A stretch of 64,000 bases of DNA, taken from contig NZ_CP096147.1 of NCBI RefSeq assembly GCF_026016445.1, forward strand, positions 64,501-128,500. Direction: 5' to 3'. Shown here piece after piece: positions 57,121 to 64,000 of this stretch (position 1 is its first letter; each line of letters starts with the position of its first letter). The position numbers were made by a program, and so were the translations under genes. The notes under the pieces are model-generated. The model did not search any database. It was given only the letters and a program-made list of their open reading frames with translations, and had not been told where the DNA came from. Origin of the DNA: Cognatishimia activa. Its GTDB lineage: Bacteria > Pseudomonadota > Alphaproteobacteria > Rhodobacterales > Rhodobacteraceae.

Positions 57121-57639
57121 GTGGATAGAGCACAAAAAGAGAAAGTCGTCGAGGAACTCGGCCAAATCTTTGAAAGCTCTGGCGTTGTAGTGGTTGCACA
57201 CTACGCGGGTCTCACTGTTGCTGACATGCAGAACCTGCGCGCGAAAGCGCGTGATGCAGGCGCTGCTGTTCGCGTTGCCAAGAACCGGCTCGCCAAAATC
57301 GCCCTGGAAGGAAAGCCTTGCGAAAGCATGAGCGAATACCTGACAGGTATGACTGTTCTGACCTACTCTGAAGACCCTGTTGCGGCTGCTAAAGTTGCGC
57401 AAGACTTCGCAAAAGAGAACGACACTTACCAAATCCTTGGTGGTGCCATGGGTGAGAACGCTCTGGATGTTGCCGGCGTTGAAGCCGTGTCCAAGATGCC
57501 ATCTCGCGAAGAGCTTATTGCTACTATCGCAGGCATGCTGGGCGCACCTGCTTCCAACATCGCTGGCGCAATTGGCGCACCTGCTTCGAACATCGCGGGC
57601 ATTCTGTCTACCATCGAGGACAAGGCAGAAGCTGCGTAA
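57121..57639 (+). CDS. rplJ: Ribosomal protein L10
   Basis: 172 residues with GTG start at 57121 (ggag 8 bases upstream). N-terminal [26 protein letters not shown] and [14 protein letters not shown] are typical. The C-terminus has an 11-residue near-exact repeat, [11 protein letters not shown] then [11 protein letters not shown], in the part that anchors L12 dimers. Confidence 0.96.
   Translation: MDRAQKEKVVEELGQIFESSGVVVVAHYAGLTVADMQNLRAKARDAGAAVRVAKNRLAKIALEGKPCESMSEYLTGMTVLTYSEDPVAAAKVAQDFAKENDTYQILGGAMGENALDVAGVEAVSKMPSREELIATIAGMLGAPASNIAGAIGAPASNIAGILSTIEDKAEAA
57541..57606 (+). repeat. 33-bp direct repeat within rplJ
   Basis: Two adjacent 33-base units (57541-57573 and 57574-57606) encoding [11 protein letters not shown] and [11 protein letters not shown]. 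The first nine residues match in both; the DNA differs at two wobble sites within them and again in the last codons. Confidence 0.85.
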
Positions 57640-57711
57640 GCAACTTGAGAACCGCGTTTGGGTAATCGCCTAGACGTTGGAACACATATCTTAAACGGAA
57701 AGAGTCTTAAA

Positions 57712-58092
57712 ATGGCTGATCTGAAAGCACTAGCAGAAAGCATCGTGGGTCTGACCCTGCTGGAAGCACAAGAACTGAAAACAATCCTCAAAGACGAGTA
57801 CGGCATCGAGCCAGCAGCTGGCGGCGCCGTAATGGTCGCAGGCGCAGCAGGCGGCGACGCAGGCGCGGCAGCTGAGGAAAAAACTGAATTTGACGTAATT
57901 CTGAAAGCCGCAGGCGACAAGAAAATCAACGTCATCAAAGAAGTCCGCGGCATCACTGGCCTGGGCCTCAAAGAAGCAAAAGAGCTTGTTGAAGCTGGCG
58001 GCAAAGCTGTCAAAGAAGGCGTCGACAAAGCTGAAGCAGAAGACATCAAAGCGAAGCTGGAAGCAGCTGGCGCAGAAGTCGAGCTTAAGTAA
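57712..58092 (+). CDS. rplL: Ribosomal protein L7/L12
   Basis: 126 residues from ATG 57712. N-terminal dimerisation domain [29 protein letters not shown], alanine-rich hinge, and C-terminal domain [39 protein letters not shown]. Recruits translation factors. Confidence 0.98.
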   Translation: MADLKALAESIVGLTLLEAQELKTILKDEYGIEPAAGGAVMVAGAAGGDAGAAAEEKTEFDVILKAAGDKKINVIKEVRGITGLGLKEAKELVEAGGKAVKEGVDKAEAEDIKAKLEAAGAEVELK

Positions 58093-58330
58093 TCTAATCC
58101 GGGATTTTCCCGGAGTGATTAGTGAGCAGGGTGCGGATTTCCGTACCCTGCTTAACCTGTCTTAGAAAGACCCTTTTCTGTAAGGGGTTTTTCTAAGGCG
58201 AGTTACGGATCGGGTGGCCTCTGGTGGGACAGAGGCCGGGAATGGATCCAACTTGTCTGTCTCGAAAGGGAAAGGTGCCGGGGCCCGACGGCATGCTGAC
58301 CCGATGAGAAATTGAAAGGTGTCATCGAAC
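58093..58330 (+). promoter_or_regulatory. rplL-rpoB intergenic region with five hairpins
   Basis: 238 bases containing consecutive stems: 58099-58113 (ccggg/cccgg, with outer taatc/gatta), 58125-58152 (12 bp with one mismatch), 58161-58197 (cttagaaa/tttctaag), 58216-58237 (ggcctctg/cagaggcc, perfect) and about 58276-58293 (tgccg/cggca). In E. coli this gap holds an attenuator and an RNase III site; a similar role is inferred. Confidence 0.65.
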
Positions 58331-61300
58331 ATGGCTCAAACTTTTCTTGGCCAGAAACGCTTGCGCAAGTATTTCGGCAAAATCCGCGAAGTGCTGGAGA
58401 TGCCGAACCTGATCGAGGTTCAAAAATCCTCTTACGATCTTTTCCTTCGCTCCGGCGATGCAGATATGCCGCTGGACGGCGAAGGCATCAAAGGTGTGTT
58501 CCAATCGGTGTTCCCGATTAAGGACTTCAACGAAAACTCCATTCTGGAATTCGTCAACTACGAGCTGGAAAAGCCGAAGTATGACGTCGAAGAATGTATG
58601 CAACGCGACATGACTTACTCAGCGCCGCTGAAAGTCACTCTGCGTTTGATCGTGTTTGATATCGACGAAGATACAGGCGCGAAATCTGTTAAAGACATCA
58701 AAGAACAAGACGTCTTCATGGGCGACATGCCTCTGATGACACCGAACGGCACATTTGTCGTAAACGGCACCGAGCGTGTGATCGTTTCTCAGATGCACCG
58801 TTCCCCAGGCGTGTTCTTTGACCACGACAAAGGCAAAACACACTCTTCCGGTAAACTGCTGTTTGCTTGCCGCATTATCCCATATCGCGGCTCTTGGCTG
58901 GACTTCGAATTCGACGCAAAAGACATCGTCTTTGCCCGTATCGACCGTCGCCGCAAACTGCCTGTGACCACTCTGCTTTATGCACTGGGTCTGGACCAGG
59001 AAGGCATCTGTGACGCCTATTACGACACCGTTGATTACAAACTGGACAAGAACAAAGGTTGGGTCACCAAGTTCTTCCCAGAGCGCGTGCGCGGCACACG
59101 TCCTGCCTATGATCTGGTGGATGCAGCCTCTGGCGAAGTAGTCGCGGAAGCGGGCAAGAAAGTAACACCTCGCGCGGTTAAGAAACTGATCGAAGAGGGC
59201 GAAGTTACAGAGCTGCTGCTGCCTTACGATCAGATCGTTGGCAAATTCGTTGCGAAAGACATCATCAACGAAGAAACCGGCGCGATCTATGTCGAAGCTG
59301 GCGATGAGCTGACATTCGAATACGACAAAGACGGCGATATCATTGGCGGTTCCGTCAAAGAGCTGTTGGATGCGGGCATCACCGACATTCCTGTTCTGGA
59401 CATCGACAACGTCAACGTTGGTCCTTACATCCGCAACACACTGGCGCAAGATAAGAACATGAACCGCGAAACCGCGCTCATGGATATCTACCGTGTGATG
59501 CGTCCGGGTGAGCCTCCGACCGTTGAAGCGGCGTCTGCGCTGTTTGACACTCTGTTCTTCGATTCCGAGCGTTATGACCTCTCCGCGGTTGGCCGCGTGA
59601 AGATGAATATGCGTCTGGCTCTGGATGCAGAAGACACTCAGCGTACCCTGCGCAAAGAAGACATCGTGTCTTGTATCAAAGCGCTGGTTGAATTGCGTGA
59701 CGGCAAAGGCGACGTGGACGACATCGACCACCTCGGAAACCGTCGTGTACGTTCCGTTGGCGAGCTGATGGAAAACCAATACCGTGTTGGCCTGCTGCGC
59801 ATGGAGCGCGCGATCAAAGAGCGTATGTCCTCTGTCGAAATCGACACTGTCATGCCTCAGGATCTGATCAACGCGAAACCGGCGGCGGCGGCCGTTCGTG
59901 AGTTCTTCGGCTCTTCACAGCTGTCTCAGTTCATGGACCAAACCAACCCGCTGTCTGAAGTGACGCACAAGCGTCGCCTCTCGGCGCTTGGCCCAGGCGG
60001 TCTGACCCGCGAACGTGCTGGCTTTGAGGTGCGCGACGTGCACCCAACCCACTACGGTCGTATGTGTCCGATTGAAACGCCGGAAGGTCCAAACATTGGT
60101 CTGATCAACTCTCTGGCGACATTTGCACGCGTCAACAAATATGGCTTCATCGAAACACCTTATCGTAAGGTTGTAGACGGTCAGGTCACCGACGAAGTGC
60201 ACTATATGTCCGCCACCGAAGAGATGCGCCACACTGTCGCTCAGGCGAACGCGCAGCTCGACGGCGAAGGTCGTTTCCAGAACGAAATGGTGAACACCCG
60301 TCAGGCGGGCGATTACACCATGGCCTCAGTGAACAACGTTGACCTGATCGACGTATCACCAAAGCAGTTGGTTTCTGTTGCGGCATCCTTGATCCCGTTC
60401 CTTGAAAACGACGACGCGAACCGCGCTCTGATGGGCTCGAACATGATGCGTCAGGCTGTGCCTCTGCTACGCGCAGAAGCGCCGCTTGTTGGTACAGGTA
60501 TCGAAGGCAAAGTTGCGATCGACTCAGGTGCGGCGATCCAGGCGAAACGCGCAGGTATCATCGACCAAGTTGATGCGCAGCGTATCGTTATTCGCGCAAC
60601 CGAAGACCTCGAACTGGGCGACGCGGGCGTTGACATCTATCGTCTGCGCAAGTTCCAGCGTTCCAACCAAAACACCTGCATCAACCAGCGTCCGCTGGTG
60701 AAAGTAGGCGACAAGGTTGGCAAAGGCGAAGTGATCGCTGACGGTCCATCTACCGATCTGGGTGAACTGTCCCTCGGTAAAAACGTGGTCGTCGCGTTTA
60801 TGCCTTGGAACGGCTACAACTACGAAGACTCCATCCTGATCTCCGAGCGTATCGCGCGTGACGACGTCTTTACTTCGGTGCATATCGAAGAATTCGAAGT
60901 CGCGGCACGTGACACGAAGCTTGGCCCAGAGGAAATCACCCGCGACATTCCAAACGTCGGTGAAGAAGCGCTGCGTAACCTCGACGAGGCAGGCATCGTT
61001 TACATCGGTGCGGACGTAGAACCGGGTGACATCCTCGTCGGTAAGATCACTCCGAAGGGCGAAAGCCCAATGACGCCAGAAGAGAAGCTTCTGCGCGCCA
61101 TCTTCGGTGAGAAAGCATCCGACGTGCGCGACACATCTCTGCGTGTTAAGCCAGGTGACTTCGGTACTGTTGTGGAAGTGCGCGTCTTCAACCGCCACGG
61201 CGTTGAAAAAGACGAACGTGCGCTTCAGATCGAACGCGAAGAAGTGGAAGCACTGGCGCGTGACCGTGACGACGAGCTGGCGATCCTGGATCGTAACATC

Positions 61301-62467
61301 TACGCCCGTCTGCGCGATCTGATCATCGGCAAGGTTGCTGTGAAAGGCCCGAAAGGCGTCAAAGCGAACTCCGAGATCACTGAAGATCTACTGTCCATGC
61401 TGACCCGCGGTCAGTGGTGGCAGCTGGCTCTGGCAGAGGAAAGCGACGCACAGATCGTTGAAGCGCTGCACGAACAGTACGAAGCACAGAAACGTGCTCT
61501 GGACGCGCGCTTTGAAGACAAGGTCGAAAAAGTCCGTCGCGGCGATGATCTGCCGCCAGGCGTCATGAAGATGGTCAAAGTCTTCATCGCTGTGAAGCGT
61601 AAGCTTCAGCCGGGCGATAAGATGGCGGGTCGTCACGGGAACAAAGGTGTTATTTCCAAGGTTGTGCCTATGGAAGACATGCCGTTCCTCGCAGACGGTA
61701 CACCTGTCGACTTCTGTCTGAACCCACTGGGCGTTCCGTCCCGTATGAACGTTGGTCAGATCCTTGAAACGCACATGGGCTGGGCAGCCCGTGGTCTGGG
61801 TATCAAGATTGACGACGCTCTGGGTGACTACCGTCGCACAGGCGATCTGACACCAGTTCGCGAAGCCATGGCGCTTGCTTATGGCGAAGATGTCTACAAC
61901 GAAGGCATCGCGGGCATGGAAGAAGATCAGCTGATCGAAGCAGCGGGCAACGTGACCCGTGGTGTTCCAATCGCGACACCAGTCTTTGACGGCGCGAAAG
62001 AGGGCGACGTGAACGACGCTCTGGTCCGTGCTGGCTTTGACCAATCCGGTCAGTCCATCCTGTTTGACGGTCGTACCGGTGAACAGTTTGCACGTCCTGT
62101 GACTGTGGGTGTGAAATACCTGCTGAAACTGCACCACCTTGTGGATGACAAAATCCACGCGCGTTCCACTGGTCCATACTCGCTGGTTACTCAGCAGCCA
62201 TTGGGCGGTAAAGCGCAGTTCGGTGGTCAGCGTTTCGGGGAAATGGAGGTCTGGGCTCTGGAAGCTTACGGCGCTGCATACACCCTGCAGGAAATGCTCA
62301 CCGTCAAGTCGGACGACGTTGCAGGCCGGACCAAGGTCTACGAAAGCATCGTCAAGGGCGAAGACAACTTCGAAGCGGGCATCCCAGAGAGCTTCAACGT
62401 TCTCGTGAAAGAAGTCCGCGGTCTCGGCCTGAATATGGAACTCCTGGATGCGGAGGTTGAGGAATAA
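58331..62467 (+). CDS. rpoB: RNA polymerase subunit beta
   Basis: 1378 residues from ATG 58331 ([27 protein letters not shown]). The rifampicin pocket [18 protein letters not shown] and [13 protein letters not shown] keeps the sensitive residues. [12 protein letters not shown] and the C-terminal [21 protein letters not shown] clamp region are intact. Same strand as rpoC, 53 bases upstream of it. Confidence 0.99.
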   Translation: MAQTFLGQKRLRKYFGKIREVLEMPNLIEVQKSSYDLFLRSGDADMPLDGEGIKGVFQSVFPIKDFNENSILEFVNYELEKPKYDVEECMQRDMTYSAPLKVTLRLIVFDIDEDTGAKSVKDIKEQDVFMGDMPLMTPNGTFVVNGTERVIVSQMHRSPGVFFDHDKGKTHSSGKLLFACRIIPYRGSWLDFEFDAKDIVFARIDRRRKLPVTTLLYALGLDQEGICDAYYDTVDYKLDKNKGWVTKFFPERVRGTRPAYDLVDAASGEVVAEAGKKVTPRAVKKLIEEGEVTELLLPYDQIVGKFVAKDIINEETGAIYVEAGDELTFEYDKDGDIIGGSVKELLDAGITDIPVLDIDNVNVGPYIRNTLAQDKNMNRETALMDIYRVMRPGEPPTVEAASALFDTLFFDSERYDLSAVGRVKMNMRLALDAEDTQRTLRKEDIVSCIKALVELRDGKGDVDDIDHLGNRRVRSVGELMENQYRVGLLRMERAIKERMSSVEIDTVMPQDLINAKPAAAAVREFFGSSQLSQFMDQTNPLSEVTHKRRLSALGPGGLTRERAGFEVRDVHPTHYGRMCPIETPEGPNIGLINSLATFARVNKYGFIETPYRKVVDGQVTDEVHYMSATEEMRHTVAQANAQLDGEGRFQNEMVNTRQAGDYTMASVNNVDLIDVSPKQLVSVAASLIPFLENDDANRALMGSNMMRQAVPLLRAEAPLVGTGIEGKVAIDSGAAIQAKRAGIIDQVDAQRIVIRATEDLELGDAGVDIYRLRKFQRSNQNTCINQRPLVKVGDKVGKGEVIADGPSTDLGELSLGKNVVVAFMPWNGYNYEDSILISERIARDDVFTSVHIEEFEVAARDTKLGPEEITRDIPNVGEEALRNLDEAGIVYIGADVEPGDILVGKITPKGESPMTPEEKLLRAIFGEKASDVRDTSLRVKPGDFGTVVEVRVFNRHGVEKDERALQIEREEVEALARDRDDELAILDRNIYARLRDLIIGKVAVKGPKGVKANSEITEDLLSMLTRGQWWQLALAEESDAQIVEALHEQYEAQKRALDARFEDKVEKVRRGDDLPPGVMKMVKVFIAVKRKLQPGDKMAGRHGNKGVISKVVPMEDMPFLADGTPVDFCLNPLGVPSRMNVGQILETHMGWAARGLGIKIDDALGDYRRTGDLTPVREAMALAYGEDVYNEGIAGMEEDQLIEAAGNVTRGVPIATPVFDGAKEGDVNDALVRAGFDQSGQSILFDGRTGEQFARPVTVGVKYLLKLHHLVDDKIHARSTGPYSLVTQQPLGGKAQFGGQRFGEMEVWALEAYGAAYTLQEMLTVKSDDVAGRTKVYESIVKGEDNFEAGIPESFNVLVKEVRGLGLNMELLDAEVEE

Positions 62468-62511
62468 GGACCTCGGTCCTTCTTCCCTTCCACCCTTCCG
62501 CACGAATTTGA

Positions 62512-64000
<1,489 letters not shown>

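Overview
The window reads as chromosome from a marine alphaproteobacterium of the Rhodobacterales (Roseobacter group). Family-level signs are the pckA / chvI-chvG / minimal hprK / rapZ / EIIA-Man / HPr cluster, a BioR-type biotin regulator with its operator, several Rhodobacterales-type proteins of unknown function (DUF6473, DUF1045, a short twin-membrane-segment protein before a PduO-type adenosyltransferase), and ribosomal and RNA polymerase genes of alphaproteobacterial type. The genus cannot be fixed from the sequence alone. No phage, insertion sequence, integrase or CRISPR array was found.

Region by region. 1-1.0 kb: 3' end of a glucokinase and a polysaccharide-deacetylase-like protein. 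1.1-7.2 kb: a GntR/FCD regulator (probably BioR) convergent with a compact biotin operon bioB-bioF-bioD-bioA-bioG-bioC (minus strand) that has BioR-type boxes upstream. 7.2-11.4 kb: a LacI-type regulator divergent from a PhyH-type dioxygenase, then an RlmL-like rRNA methyltransferase convergent with a DUF1045 protein. 11.5-19.8 kb: a TPP riboswitch and the thiamine operon thiD-thiO-thiS-thiG-thiE-thiF-thiY-tenA-thiZ-tenA2-thiX. This combines thiazole synthesis, coupling and pyrimidine salvage, with two different TenA proteins. 19.8-27.2 kb: pckA (minus), then chvI-chvG-hprK-rapZ-EIIA-HPr and an acyltransferase. 27.2-33.4 kb: hydroxybutyryl-CoA dehydrogenase, DUF6473, etfB-etfA, twin-membrane protein and cobalamin adenosyltransferase, an SDR and an SH3 protein. 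33.5-40.4 kb: parC, DUF898, M48 protease, cytochrome P450, lipoprotein.

40.5-64 kb is the translation/transcription block: tuf, trnW, secE, nusG, rplK-rplA, rplJ-rplL, rpoB and the start of rpoC. The usual order is kept, but two stretches of unrelated genes interrupt it. Between tuf and trnW lie a fasciclin protein, a CBS-domain protein with a NhaD/ArsB-type permease, a Tat-exported CpdB-like nucleotidase, and a tandem array of four small exported proteins on exact 285-bp spacing. An acetyltransferase and an unknown membrane protein lie between trnW and secE. Between nusG and rplK lie an exported beta-rich protein, lldD and a fatty-acid desaturase.

The most unusual points are the four-copy small-protein array (two copies identical at DNA level, function unknown), a 15-nt exact copy of the TPP aptamer 3' strand placed over the thiD ribosome binding site, the pairing of a Cys-type and a Glu-type TenA in one operon, the double BioR box with 42-bp spacing, a perfect 18-bp palindrome just before rplK, and a run of five hairpins between rplL and rpoB. 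Function calls rest on recognisable family motifs; no database search was run.
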